A DNA stretch of 64,000 bases from Coenobita brevimanus (GCA_032717465.1 CM064664.1:427001-491000); one strand, 5' to 3'. Shown: positions 1-10,712, counted from the first letter of the stretch. Translations and numbers: made by a program. Notes: generated by a model from the sequence alone, not told the origin.

Positions 1-58
<58 letters not shown>
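1..58. repeat. (AT)n microsatellite
   Basis: Uninterrupted AT dinucleotide run that also forms the window edge. It abuts the decayed LINE reverse transcriptase that starts at about position 60 on the minus strand. Confidence 0.97.
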
Positions 59-59
<1 letters not shown>

Positions 60-61
<2 letters not shown>

Positions 62-383
62 CAGCACTGAAGGTAATATAGGAATCAGGCAATATCTGTC
101 AATTGGTAAATTGCATTTGTTTGTTTTCCTAATGTTAAATGATACAGTGTTATTTTATCCCCATTCCGTGATGTTAGATTAGTTTTAATTTTTGGAGGCT
201 GCTGTGCTGAGTCGTGAGTATGAGATATTGAACTTTATGCATGGGTGTTAAAATATGAATGAACTCTGAAGTGTTGAGTCATCTTCATTTGAGCGAATGA
301 GATTATGGGTGACAGATAAGAGATCATAAGTATGAATTAGAAATAGGGTTGGAGCCAGAACTGAACCTTGTGGCATGCCGGCA
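60..383 (-). pseudogene. LINE reverse transcriptase, C-terminal part (split)
   Basis: The minus strand encodes the palm region of a non-LTR reverse transcriptase: a block reading AGMPQGSVLAPTLFL (the usual SGVPQGSV motif) near 384-330, followed by a degraded catalytic box reading NEDDST where YADD/FADD is expected, then a WG..NTV.FN-like block. Stops and frameshifts are frequent, so this is not a working gene. It continues the fragment at 4955-6050: when the piggyBac element between the two TTAA sites is removed, the reading frame runs on without a break. The family is jockey-superfamily-like; the exact clade is not settled. Confidence 0.75.
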
Positions 384-886
384 TTAACCCTACCGTTGCC
401 GTAGGTCCAGAATTTTACGGGTGCCCATGGGCAAAACTGGGGCCATCTTCTGAAGTTTCGAAAATTGTTTTTTTCCCCTTGCCATACTGAGGAGGAAGTT
501 CAAACGCACCAAACAGTGAAAATCCCAGCTTCCTAGACCCATTCTGTGGCTTGCAATGGAGCACATAAGCTGCAGAAATATCGGCAATAGATATTGCCAC
601 AGTGGTGTATTGCCGCACGTGTTGTTTTATTTTTTTACCCCCGAAAACAATGTGAATGGTGCTGAAATGTTGCACATATATTAGATATGAGGATATCGAA
701 TGATTTCAGTGCATAATATGTTAGGATTGTCTCGAAAAAACAATTATTATGAATATTTTTTCACATTTTTGATATAAAATATGTTTACGGTAGTTTTGAG
801 TTATTATGCAGGTTATGGTTGTGAGTATGGTTGGAAAAGAGAGTTAAATGGTTGAATATTCAGTCTTAAATGAGGAAATTGTCGGT

Positions 887-945
887 CCCCCGAGGGTAGG
901 ATCTCCTATGGGAGATGAAAGTGGAGGGTCAGGTGGTTAGCACCT
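887..945. other. Cluster of three short hairpins
   Basis: Three adjacent perfect stems lie within 59 bases: CCC/GGG at 887-896 (loop of 4), ATCTCC/GGAGAT at 901-916 (loop TATG), and AGGTG/CACCT at 931-945 (loop of 5). The surrounding GC content is higher than in the flanking AT-rich DNA. A B-box-like GGTTCAAAAC follows at about 1030. This may be part of an old SINE or a structured UTR, but no family was recognised. Confidence 0.35.
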
Positions 946-1645
946 GGTCAGCTCTGATTAGGGATAGGGGAGTGGAGGCACATTTAGCCGCTCGCACACC
1001 ACCTGTCTGCCTAAGTAGAATCGTAATGAGGTTCAAAACTATGAATGAGTCAGATTATTAGGAAAGTCAAATTATTATGAACAGAGGCATAAATAAATAC
1101 GTATAGACGGAAAAAAAAAAAAAAAAACGTATTTTTCCTGTAATAAGTTTTCATTTATCATTTTACTTTGTTATTTTCACAAAATATGTTGCTGTCTGTG
1201 TGTCATGAGTGTAGGAAAGTATGATATTTTCTGCTTGGGTAAGAAAAACGGGTAAAGCTGTATGTTTGCCTATACTTCACACGGTCAGAATACGATAAAC
1301 TCAGAGTATTGCATGGTAACTGTGTGCGATATCATACGTCCAGCGCACAATTATATTGCTTCCATCGTTATTCTGCAATGATTGCGAGTAGTTCAAATTC
1401 ATGAACAGGAAAAAAATACGTGGATAACAATACAGGAACATACACTGATGCTGGGAAGGCAGGCAGGGTAGGGTGGAAAAGGAGAGCTGTTTGTTGGGGC
1501 AACCTTCACACAATCAAAATACGAAAAATCGGCATATCATACGGTTGCCTTGTAAGATAGCATTTTCCATACCCAGTACCTGCTCACTTACATTACAAAC
1601 AGAACCTGCAATGATTACCACTCTATCTAGGGCAAAAATATTTCA

Positions 1646-2405
1646 TTAACCCGTCACGTCCCGAGCTATTTCACACCTCCGACACCCCCCAATCCCGAGC
1701 TATTTTGGAAAAAAAAAAAATTTGGCTAAAACCTCCGCTTTTGGTGAGAAACATCGAAAATTCTTAGAGAAGTAGCTCACCTGAGGTTTAAAATACTCGA
1801 TACAAGTAGCAGTACCTCCTTACCTTAATGGGTTTTATATCAGGGTGGCTCCAAAAAAAACGAGTTCTATGGGAGGGTAACTATTCTACACCACTCAAAA
1901 ATGGTATTTATTTATTTGGTACGAATTTATATGTAGTATGAGAGTATATTGGTTTTCAAACAGTAATATAGGCATTATAAGCATTGTTTCACTCACTAAC
2001 TCATCAACATACCTGATCTTTTTTGGCGACATTACCTGATCATCATTTCTGACTGTTTCTTCCTCTAATGCTATGTAATCTTTGTTCTCCACATTGTCAT
2101 CGATTGGGGAACCACTTTGGCCCTGAATGTCTTTATTGGCCAGGTCACTGGTAACAGGTGAATTGCTGAGACAATGGAGTGCAGGGGGAGGGAGGTTATG
2201 TGGTGTAAGGCATTGTCCCTGCCTGGCATCTTGTAGAGGAATAGAGGAAGGTGTCCCACGTATAAGTACCAAAAATCATGCGCGAAAATTAAAAATTGTG
2301 CAAATTATGAACCTTGCAATTGTACAACGTATCATTACGTCAACGGGACTAGCTGTGACAATATGTTGCGATGCACCCATACATCAATGGGATGCCTCGG
2401 GTTAA
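1646..2405. mobile_element. Small TTAA-flanked piggyBac-type insert inside element A
   Basis: TTAA at 1646-1649 is followed by CCCGTCACGTCCCGAG, and TTAA at 2402-2405 is preceded by the reverse complement of CCCGAGGCATCCCATTG. The ends are similar but not identical (9 of the first 13 bases match). The 752-bp interior has one weak minus-strand ORF (1895-2272) with an acidic stretch that could be a transposase N-terminal remnant; it has no catalytic domain. The left end resembles the TTAA end at 55183-55186, which suggests a small family in this genome. Confidence 0.6.
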
Positions 2406-2649
2406 GCATATAAGGAAATACATGGAGGCTGGCATCTGAGAAATAAATACAGAGCAGAATAATTACTCACCTCAAGTGCGAGATGCAATGACAGGAGTCA
2501 GTGCAGGAGAACTTTTACTCATCTCTTCCCTCCCCTAGCAGGTCAAAAGTCAACAGAAATAAGTCATTGTCTGGGAAATACAGTCTTTGTACAAAAGTCA
2601 CTTACAAAACTACACTACCTCACATTTTTGACAACTGCAGATCGTATTC

Positions 2650-4766
2650 CTATAGGAGTTCATACACCAAGTTGTGTATGAACTTAGGCATCATGATCGT
2701 CTTCCGAATTTCAGGCAATGTTAGTGATGTGCATTCAGCACACACACGTCCACCAAGTGGAAAAAAGAGTTTCTTATACAACTGGACAGAATGACGAATG
2801 CATTCCACACTACCAATCTGCATGTCACTGTTATGAACAAAGCGCATGTTTCGATTGTAGTCTGTGATTGCTTTTGGCTTACGAATATGCTCGCCTGTCA
2901 CACAGTCTCATTTCCTGGTGCCGACAAGAGCACCTGTGTGCACAGTTGATAGCATGTACACATCACGCTTGTCTCGTTAACGCAGGGCAAAGAGATCCTT
3001 GCTACACTGCAACACAACTGTGCCTCTTTCCTGTACATCATCAAACTTTGGCATGCCACATCCATTGTTCCGTACGGTGCCACAGGAACAAATCTCGCAT
3101 GAAAGCAGGTGCACTGCCAGTTCAGGAGAGTTGTACCTTTATCTGTGTAGAGGATGTGCCCTCTACCCACATAATCCTCTACCCACATAATTCTCCATCA
3201 TTCGCTTCACTACTGCACCAGAAATTCCAAGACGATCATTATGTGGAATATCGATTATTGCACCTGTATAAATAATCATGTCAAAGACAACACCCGTATG
3301 ACAATTACACAGTACAATGATCTTTATGCCGAAACGATGCCTTTTTGATGGGATGTACTGCCTGAACGAGATACGGTCACGTAACAACATCAGTGACTCG
3401 TTGATTGCGAGCTTTTGAAAAGCCCCCCAAAGAGCATTGGAATTTGTCTTTGAGGTTTTCCAAACCGTCCTGATCTTGTGCAAACTGTCTGTTGGGTCTG
3501 AGGTTGTGTTGTCGCTGAAATGAAGGAACCTAAGGATGTTCTTGTACGTGTTCCGTGGCATGTGTTTTCTGAATACATTGACCCATGTCAACACATCAGT
3601 GGTCCAGTAGTTGACAAGTGCATGTTTTTTCACTAAGGGCATCAACATCGTCAATGCCATGAACACATACATGGTGGGCACCGTCACGTCAGCCCAGTGT
3701 TGTGTCCTGTAGGTCTTCTCATGTGCAAGGTCAGCTGCTGTCTGTGCAAAAACTCTGTTCATCTCATCACAAATGTGCATCATGAGGTGCAGTTCAAAAA
3801 ATGCAAGAAAATAGCTCACTATCGAGCTTGTCACCATCGGTCCAGTCGTGTCCCTGACTCCGGAGTTTGTCTCATCAAAGTCAAACATCCTGGGTTGAAA
3901 AGCCATTGTCTCTTTTCACCTGTAGGCAACATGTGAAGGGGAGAGTTACACTGTTCTCTTCTGCCTCCTGTCTTGTGCACCTTCTGTGCTCCATGCTGCA
4001 CAAACTTGACCAAGGAGGAAGTCCCTGGGACAAGGTGTGGTGGTGAGGGGGCATGGGAGGTGCTGGGCAGTGGTCAGGGAGCGTGGGAGGTGCTGGGCAG
4101 TGGTGAGAGGGCATGGGAGGTGCTGGGCGATGGTGTGGGGTCACAAGAGGTGATGTGAGGTGGTGATGAGGCACAAGAGGTGCTTGGCAGTGGCGAGGTG
4201 GCAGTGATGCAGTGGCGCTCGTGATGGCGGTGGGTGGTGAGGTGGCCTGGGAGGTGGTGGTGGGTGGAGGAGTAGCACGGGTGGTGGTAAAGTGGCCCGT
4301 GAATTGGTAGGAAGTGGTGAGGTGGCGTGAGAGGTTGTGCAGGGTGGTGAGGTGGTGCATACGATGCTTTGATCTGGCGGTGAGGCAATGTGGGTGAGTG
4401 CACCTGCACTCCAGCCTTCACTTCCTCCCCCTCCTCTCCCTCAGTGAAGAGCCACTTCACCACTGTCTTTGGTGCTGGTGGATCTGTATGGCAAGGTGGT
4501 GGTGGCTTCTCCTCTCTCTCCAAGGATATGTCGCTGTTGTCCTCCTTTGTAGTAGGAGAGACACCACTGATCATCACTCTCGTCACTACTCCCCACCATA
4601 CTCTCCACCTCTGGTCGGACCCAATTCATTCCTCATCACTCTCCTCCCCACAGGGAAACAGCTCTGCCCTGATCTCGGGGCTGGTGAGCGGCTTACGGGG
4701 CCGGTAAGGGCGGCACTGGATGGGGGTAAGGGCAGGGAGAGAGGCAGAACTCAGACGTCCACTCAT
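2650..4766 (-). pseudogene. piggyBac transposase, decayed (element A)
   Basis: The likely start is the Met at 4766 (MSGRLSSASLPAL), followed by an acidic Glu/Asp/Ser region, a proline/histidine-rich segment built from the 30-bp minisatellite, and then the DDE_Tnp_1_7-type catalytic domain at 3906-3163, with the conserved block SFRQYIPSKRHRFGIK. The rest is in other frames: the block around YTD at about 3150 and the DYN.NM...SDMQIGSV block at about 2860. PiggyBac transposases use three aspartates. Here the first is Asn (LAINES instead of LxIDES) and the GVD aspartate of the third motif reads FVHNSD, so catalysis is lost even apart from the frameshifts. Confidence 0.85.
4021..4370. repeat. 30-bp minisatellite within a transposase coding region
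   Basis: The clearest units start at 4051, 4081 and 4111 (GCATGGGAGGTGCTGGGCAG), exactly 30 bp apart. Degenerate copies continue to about 4370. Since 30 is a multiple of 3 the array kept frame; on the minus strand it encodes a 10-residue Thr/Ala/His/Leu/Pro repeat. Confidence 0.8.
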
Positions 4767-4954
4767 CACGGAAGTGCGCGGTGTACTGACGTGTGGGGTG
4801 TATGGGAGTGTAGAGTAGGTCAGTCTGAAGACGTTCAGAACATTCATTCACTTCCCAAAAATTTATGCCATTTTTTATAGGCCGCACTCAAACGATGCCT
4901 GTGGCTATTTATTGGCTAAATGTCATTTGACGCCGGCGGCCACGGACGAGTTAA

Positions 4955-6050
4955 TTCAGTGAAAATTGGAATACACATCATCTACTTTTATCTTTCTGTC
5001 GCAGAGATGTGAGGAAATCAGAGGAACAAAAGATGTTAGGCCATAGCAAGAGCTTTTGGATAGTAGGGAATGGTGCCACACTCTGTCAAAAGCTTTAGAA
5101 ATATCAAGGGCTACTGCATGAGTTTCTCCACGTTGGTCAATTGACTATTGGATGGTATGAGTTAGGAGATTGAGTATATCAACAGCGGATCTTCATGGTG
5201 AAAACCATACTGTCTATCACTAAGTTATTAGATTCAAGATGTTTGACAGTGAGCTTATTATTTACAATTTCAGATACTTTACCAAGAGAAGATGTCATAG
5301 CTATTAGTCTGTACTCACAGGGGTCAGAAGAACTTCCTTTCTTTGGAACTGGGTGGATACTGGCTTCGCTTCAAAAATTAGGGAATGAAGAAGCAAGTAT
5401 GCATTTTCTGAACAATTTAGCTGGAACAGAAGTAAGTTCTGGGGAACATTTTTTCAAAACAATTGGAGGAATTCCATCTGGACCTGGACCTTTGTTGGCT
5501 GGTAAATAATCCAAGATGGATTTTACATAACTAGTCCGCATTTTAAGTGGAGCTACTTCTGGAGATTAAGTTCTAGTACGGGGTCATTATGGCTGACTTC
5601 TTCTAAGGTACAATTTATAGCAAATTTACAAGCAAGCATGTTCGCTTTACCACACGGACAATTTATAGTGTTACCATCAGAAGATTTTATTGAGGGAATG
5701 GGTGATGATCTGTTAAAGTTGTTATTGAAAGAATTAAGAACTGACCTGAATGTTCTATTGTCATCAGGAGTACTTAATAGTCTGGACGTTTAGTTGTGAA
5801 GAAAGTTTGATTTAGTGAGATTAATTGCTGCTTTTGCATGGTTTCTAGCAATATAAAATTGACTGGATGATTCAGATGATTTAGATTTTAAGTAAACGTT
5901 TTATATTAAGGAAATTTGGGTCGTTGCTTTGGCACAGTTTGCTGTCAAACCATTTAGTGGACTCATACCTTTTATTGAACTGTTACTGGGTGTGAACAAT
6001 TCCATACCAGCTTGTATCAAATCATTAATATGGGACTGGGTCTAATTGAT
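4955..6050 (-). pseudogene. LINE reverse transcriptase, N-terminal part (split)
   Basis: On the minus strand, read from about 6050 down, several frames join into a non-LTR reverse transcriptase: a pre-RT segment near 5900, then GPGPDGIPPIVLKKCSPEL near 5480, PVPKKGSS with DPCEYRLIAMTS near 5330 (the usual KKG..dp.nYRPIs), and ALDISKAFDRVWHHSLL near 5090, the first catalytic-aspartate block. Frameshifts and several stops make it non-functional. It stops at the TTAA of piggyBac A and resumes at 383. The 5' end is cut next to the microsatellite at 6080. I infer a jockey/CR1-superfamily LINE. Confidence 0.8.
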
Positions 6051-6079
6051 GTCACTGGAGAAGGAAGACTGCCATGTAT

Positions 6080-6172
<93 letters not shown>
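6080..6172. repeat. (CA)n(TA)n compound microsatellite
   Basis: A CA run of about 30 bp is followed by a TA run of about 55 bp. ORFs rich in His/Thr or Ile/Tyr across it are artefacts of the repeat. Confidence 0.95.
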
Positions 6173-6173
<1 letters not shown>

Positions 6174-6289
6174 TGTATATATAAAGAGCCGTGTTGTTTC
6201 CTTGTTTGTCCTTCAACTGCGCCCAAACCAATGGCCAGAGACCCCCAAACCCATAAATATATTCTGAATCAGGGTAAGGCAATGATGGT

Positions 6290-6812
6290 TTTAGAAGGGT
6301 CAAAAGTCAGATCTGCATCGTTTGAGGTCACCGGCAAGGTGTTCGCCTTTTTAGCCTGAGCAACACCGGGTTCCCCTGCAGTCCAATTTTTTTGCATGGA
6401 GACTCATATTACCTCCAGTTCGGACATAGGTTATATGAGGTTGACCCCCGAGGTCATTTGAGGTCAAAGGTTGGAGGTCATTTGAGGTCACGAGTAATAC
6501 ATGCCCGAATGATTGGACCCAGCAGCTCAATTTTTGGCATGGAAACTCACATGATCTCACTTTCAGATATAGGCTATATAAGGTTGACCTCTGAGGTCAT
6601 TTGAGATCACTGGTGACAGTAAACAAGTGCGCACAAATACTGTGCGTTAGTTTGCGAAAGCTGAAATAGATAGCTCCTGGACCTCTTATAATTCCTCTTC
6701 AAAAGCATATGAGGTACATGGTCTTTCTGGGTTAGAGAGAAAGATTGAACAAGAACAAATACGATTTAAGTGTTCACCTTTTTGGCCTGGGCAACACGAG
6801 GTATCCCTGCTA

Positions 6813-6815
<3 letters not shown>
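6290..6815. repeat. Interspersed repeat with duplicated AGGTCA modules
   Basis: Two related copies lie about 140 bp apart: one around 6395-6470 and one around 6530-6609, each with CATGGA(G/A)ACTCA, TATAGG and AGGTTGACC followed by AGGTCATTTG. A second duplicated piece, G(C/T)CTGGGCAACAC-like with CCCTGC, occurs at about 6340-6378 and 6772-6811, the latter running straight into a TA microsatellite. That arrangement is typical of microsatellite-associated interspersed repeats. No coding sequence was seen. Confidence 0.6.
6451..6490 (+). promoter_or_regulatory. Two DR4 nuclear-receptor-like half-site pairs
   Basis: AGGTCA-TTTG-AGGTCA occurs at 6451-6466 and again at 6475-6490. A third, imperfect pair (AGGTCA-TTTG-AGATCA) is at 6594-6609 and a single half-site at 6325-6330. 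DR4 repeats of AGGTCA are known binding sites for nuclear receptors, and ecdysone receptor/USP can bind direct repeats. Here they are part of a repeat, so function is unproven. Confidence 0.3.

Positions 6816-6887
<72 letters not shown>
6812..6887. repeat. (TA)n(CA)n compound microsatellite
   Basis: TA run of about 58 bp followed by CA run of about 17 bp. It directly abuts the Tigger terminal sequence at 6889. Confidence 0.95.
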
Positions 6888-6888
6888 A

Positions 6889-7840
6889 CAGTACCCTCGT
6901 GTCCAACACGCGTTTGTCCAGCACAATTCGCGTCCAGCAGGGAGAGCAAAAAATTAGTACGATTTAATACAATTTAATTACTGTAACATGGATGCATTAG
7001 CATAACACGCACGGAGCTCCGAGAAGTGGGCGAAATCCACCGAGTTCGCCTCTAGCACGATCACCCCTGGTCCAACACGGTCATACTGGATGTTCCTGTG
7101 ATGCTGACAGCCAATCAAAACTTGTGATCAAGTTGCCTCCCCCACCCGCTATCATGACGTGATCGTAATGTCGCCCAGTCAAATATGCTTCTGTTCTCAC
7201 GTGATGTTCTGTTTAAATTTCTCCCGCCACAGCGCCACTCAGTCGCATAATTCACATTGGAAGGTGCTTTTTTCCTTTCTGCATTTTCTGCCCTTGCAAC
7301 TGCATTTTATCCTGCTCACGATGCCTAGGAAGCCTTCTGAGAACCCCAAGAAGCGGCGGCACCTCCCTCAGGCCACCAAGCTAGAAATCATCGAGAGGAA
7401 GAAGAAAAGGGAGAGGAAAGTGGACATCGCCAAGGCCTACGACGTGAATGAAGCCAGCGTGAGGACCATAATAAAAAACCAAGACAAGATTCTGGCAGCA
7501 GTGAAGGCTTACGGAATGCTAGGACAGGCAAAAGCAGGACTTTCCATGGATGTGGTTGAGGATAGTGATTCTGAGTGTGATTTCGCAGGATTTATGAGGA
7601 AGGTTGAGGAGGAGCAGCAGCCATTACCCGCTAGTGACGCCAACAGCCATCCTCCGGGGACTCAGTAGGACTACTTACAGCCTCGGATACCACCTTCCAT
7701 TCCCAGCAAGCCCACTAACACTATCCTAAGAGGTTAGTTACCATTCATAGTACAGCACCATTTATTATAATTACAGTAGTAGCAATATATGTAAAGGTAT
7801 ATGTTAGGTATTTAGGGAGACTTTTCCTAGGGTTGCTGAC
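6889..7840 (+). mobile_element. Tigger/pogo-type DNA transposon, 5' part
   Basis: The left end CAGTACCCTCGTGTCCAACACG fits the CAG-starting ends of pogo/Tigger elements. It is followed by a GC-richer leader with related phrases (GTCCAACACG again near 7070), the N-terminal transposase ORF at 7321-7668 and a short AT-rich segment. No matching right end was found. The element is either internally deleted or cut by the gypsy element that begins at about 7843 on the other strand. Confidence 0.6.
7321..7668 (+). CDS. Tigger/CENP-B-like transposase N-terminus (truncated)
   Basis: The start ATG at 7321 is followed by a basic stretch (KKRRHLP) and a psq/CENP-B_N helix-turn-helix: TKLEIIERKKKRERKVDIAKAYDVNEASVRTIIKN, residues about 18-58, with the typical KLEII...IA..y.v..StVR.I.kN spacing. 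It then has an acidic tail (EDSDSE, VEEEQQ) and stops after 115 residues. The upstream in-frame extension to 7159 lacks basic or HTH character and overlaps the leader, so 7321 is preferred. Full Tigger transposases also carry an HTH_Tnp_Tc5 and a DDE domain; both are missing. This is likely a DNA-binding remnant, not an active transposase. Confidence 0.7.
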   Translation: MPRKPSENPKKRRHLPQATKLEIIERKKKRERKVDIAKAYDVNEASVRTIIKNQDKILAAVKAYGMLGQAKAGLSMDVVEDSDSECDFAGFMRKVEEEQQPLPASDANSHPPGTQ

Positions 7841-7845
7841 ATAAT

Positions 7846-8247
7846 TCATTTCCCATAACGGGAAAAATGATCCGTTGCTACAAATAGGTATTGGTTATTA
7901 CTGTATGATAATGGCATCTTGAGTAAATCAACCGCGACAACGTCCCATGGTTGATGTGGTACAGGGTAATTACCCATCGGTGCAGGTGGAAATGGGTATC
8001 CATTGTGTTTTGCATATGATTCGCATCTGTCTATATGATTGTTTATATATTTTCGCAATGATGGCCAGTAATATAACAACTGGGCTTGTTTGAATGTCTT
8101 ATCCATTCCAGGATGTCTTGCATGTGGGCTATCGTGTATCGTTCGTAATACTTGAGGTATCATGTCATTAGGTACTACCAATTGGTTATTATTTCTTCGG
8201 CGTTTTGGTTGTTCTGGGTTGATTTTGTATAATGTATTATTGACCAT
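7846..8247 (-). pseudogene. gypsy 1 integrase, N-terminal part
   Basis: It starts with the linker and then the zinc-binding segment with HDSPHARHPGMDKTF and YYWPSLRKYI. The zinc motif is damaged: CESYAKH has Tyr where the second cysteine of CxxC should be. It continues into the catalytic core with WDVVAVDLLKMP (first Asp) and LFVATDHFSRY, then stops. The second and third catalytic residues (SDNG and the Glu block) and the C-terminal region are absent, so integration activity is not possible. Confidence 0.85.
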
Positions 8248-8970
8248 TGTGAATTGTTCGAGTGGTACATGTAGCTGGGTAATTGTATGTCATCTCCACT
8301 TTCTAACTTGCATATAACTTTAGACCATGTTGGATCAAGTCTTTGTGCTTTTGCGATTTCATCGTGGTTTGGGATGTCTCCTTTGAGATCTAATGCCGCG
8401 ACCTGAATTGTTTTCGGGTTCCTAGCTAATGCGTCGGCTACTAGATTCATTTTACCTTGTATATAATGAATATGTACGAGTACATTGTAGTTTTCGACTG
8501 TAGCCTACATTTCCATCTTGCTCTCCTCCCAGACAGGAGTTTTTCTTTAAACATACCCACTAGCGGTTTTTGATCGGTGAATAAGTGTATTTCGTAACCA
8601 TATACCAAATCTCGAAGCTTTTGTAATGCAAAAACTACTGCAAGTGCCTCTAAGTCTGTAGTGCAATAATTTTTCTCTGCACCTTTTATTTGTCTGCTGG
8701 CAAATGCAATTGGTTGATTCTGTCCTCTTTTATCTTCCTGCACCAGTACAGCCCCTAATCCTTTAACTGATGCATCGGTACAAATAATAAATGGTTTTGT
8801 GAAATCCGGATATGCCAAACATGGTGCATTTGTTAGTTTAATTTTTAATTTGTTAAATGCTTGTTTTTGTTCTTCTTCCCATTGGAATACAGCATCTTTT
8901 TTGAGTAGTTGGAATAAAGGAAACCCTATATGAGAGAATTGTTGTACGAATGACCTATAGTACCCAGCTA
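8175..8970 (-). pseudogene. gypsy 1 RNase H and linker
   Basis: The ORF at 8818-8447 holds the RNase H fold: FIICTDASVKGLGAVL (first Asp), IAFASRQIKGAEKNY, TDLEALAVVFALQKLR (Glu) and LFTDQKPL (second Asp). The following ORF (8450-8175) begins NLVADALARNP, equivalent to the usual NvaDaLSR, then leads to the integrase linker. A frameshift separates the two near 8450, and another lies between RT and RNase H near 8970. Confidence 0.85.
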
Positions 8971-8973
8971 GAC

Positions 8974-10005
8974 CTAAAATTGTCTAACTTCGTCATTCGT
9001 AGTGGGTTCAGGAAAGTCTTTCAGTGCCTGTATTTTGTCATCAGTGGTGTGAATACCATTAGCAATTAGTCTGTGGCCTAAGAATTTTATTTCCTTAAAG
9101 CAAAATTTGCATTTAGAAAGCTTAATTTTAAAACTAGCATCACCAAGCTTTTGTAAGAGTGGGTCTAATCGCTGGAGATGTTCTGTGATATCTTTCGTTG
9201 CGTTGATAATATCGTCAAGATAAACAAATATTCCTTGTCCTAAAATTCCGGGCAATACGTAATTCATAAGACGCTGGAATGTGCCCGGGGCTGTCCTCAG
9301 TCCCATTGGCATCCTTCTATACTGATAGTGTCCTCTATCTGTGGAAAATGCAGTGCATTTATGTGACTCCTGATCTACAGGAATTTGATAATAACCACCT
9401 AGCAAATCGATCGTGGAAAATACATTATTTTCTGATCCAGTATTCTGTAGGATGTCGCTTAGCAATGGCATGGGAAATCGGTCTGGGATTGTGTGATTGT
9501 TTAGTTTACGGTAATCTACTACCGCATGCATTTCTCCATTTCGTTTGGGCAAGAAGAATAATAGGGCATTTCACGGGGAGACTGATGGCTCAATAATTCC
9601 AAGTTTTAACATTTCATAGACATACTGATTTGCGAGTGTACACTGAGATTGTGGGATTCGGTAGGCCGGTACGAAAATTGGTGGTGTATCTGGGTGCACA
9701 TTAATCTTGTGATTAATCAGGTTAGTACACCCTAATTGTTCTCTGGGTAATGCTACGGTGTCCCTGTGTGTTTCCAACAGGGTTAACAAATCATTTTCTT
9801 CATCAAATTCACCTGAGTGAATTAAATTCTCTTTTATGCTTTCTCTATCCGTAGATTTTATCTCACTTGTGACTCCAGCTACAACTATTGCCAATACAGG
9901 GGCGGGACATTTTTCAATATTAACTACACATGTCCCCTTTTTCAACGGTACTTCCCCATTCATGTGATTAATTAGATATATCTGAGTTTGCCCATCGTCG
10001 TTCAT
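8974..10005 (-). pseudogene. gypsy 1 reverse transcriptase
   Basis: Two ORFs meet here. The upstream one (10005-9571) ends with the pre-RT block INVHPDTPPIFVPAYRIPQSQ and LGIIEPSVSP. The second (9552-8974) carries the RT core: VVDYRKLNNHTIPDRFP, FSTIDLLGGYYQIPV, TAFSTDRGHYQYRRMPMGL, the catalytic VYLDDI, and LSKCKFCFKEIKFLGH. All core motifs are recognisable, so the copy is moderately young, but a frame break at about 9560 separates thumb-side and core parts. It would copy the element's RNA into DNA in a virus-like particle. Confidence 0.9.
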
Positions 10006-10514
10006 CTGACATACCCGGTAATGCGTTTTCTACTGACAATCCTTTTACTTTACATAATTCTTCTAAGACAAGAACAGTACTATTCCGTAACTTGCTCTTT
10101 ATGGTAACTTTCATATAGGAGTTAGGTCTTATAACTAAATCATTGGTGAGATGGGTGGGAAAAACTGATAAATCAGTACTGTTACGTGGGTGTCTAGTCC
10201 TGGAGGCTGGGGGGGGGGGTGAGTGGATCTATACACTCATCTGTTTGTGTATGTTTGTTTAAACTTTTAATATTACCGATTCTTTTTGGTTCTGTTTTAC
10301 TAATCGGTGGGGACTCTGAGGGTATTTCCTCTATGAATTCATTATCAAAGTCTATTCCATTCATTTGTGGGAGTAAAGTTATTTTCTCTGTTCTCATGCA
10401 TCTTAAGCCCAGTATCGTATGAGCTTTAATTGCGAAGTTTTCAACGATATAAAAAAAAATGCAGAGATTGGTCTTGTATCTCTGTGAAACAGATGTTTAG
10501 CCGTATCATACCTT

Positions 10515-10712
10515 TTACGTGATTTGTTTGCCATCTACTGTATATAAGTCTAAATAAGTAACTTCCAGAAAAGTTACTTTCATCTTATTTCTAAAAATTC
10601 TGTTTATTTCTTCTTGTGTTACTAAGTTCACTGGAGAGCCTGTGTTTAAAAATAAGGAAACGTTTTGATCCTCAAATACAGCTGGTATCAAGATACACTC
10701 ATTTCCCAACAT
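10515..10712 (-). pseudogene. gypsy 1 aspartic protease with altered active site
   Basis: The short ORF has the retropepsin signature in the sequence SLFLNTGSPVNLV. The catalytic D(T/S)G triad reads NTG, so the nucleophilic aspartate is Asn. Flanking hydrophobic strands fit the fold. The region between it and the RT (10500-10010) has only linker-type ORFs such as 10397-10194, rich in Pro/Glu/Ser. The protease would normally mature the Gag-Pol polyprotein; this copy cannot. Confidence 0.75.

Larger units (their letters stand above)
384..4954 (-). mobile_element. piggyBac element A with TTAA target duplication
   Basis: TTAA occurs at 384-387 and 4951-4954. The inner ends are inverted: left CCCTACCGTTGCCGTAGG, right (reverse complement) CTCGTCCGTGGCCGCCGG. 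Both flanks belong to one LINE whose frame resumes across the insertion, which fixes the boundaries. Inside are a minus-strand transposase pseudogene (about 2650-4766), a 30-bp minisatellite within its 5' coding region and a smaller TTAA-flanked insert at 1646-2405. TTAA duplication without other target change is the known signature of piggyBac. The element is about 4.56 kb. Confidence 0.85.

Noticed and set aside
3831..4586. His/Pro/Thr-rich ORFs as an independent gene
   Set aside because: They are the minisatellite-bearing N-terminal region of the piggyBac A transposase read in several frames.
1646..4954. TTAA at 1646 as the left border of the piggyBac ending at 4951
   Set aside because: The LINE reading frame rejoins only when 384-4950 is removed, and the 388 and 4950 ends match each other better than 1650 and 4950 do.
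7159..7320. N-terminal extension of the Tigger ORF
   Set aside because: Hydrophobic, Cys/His/Phe-rich sequence unlike transposase N-termini; the basic HTH protein clearly begins at 7321.
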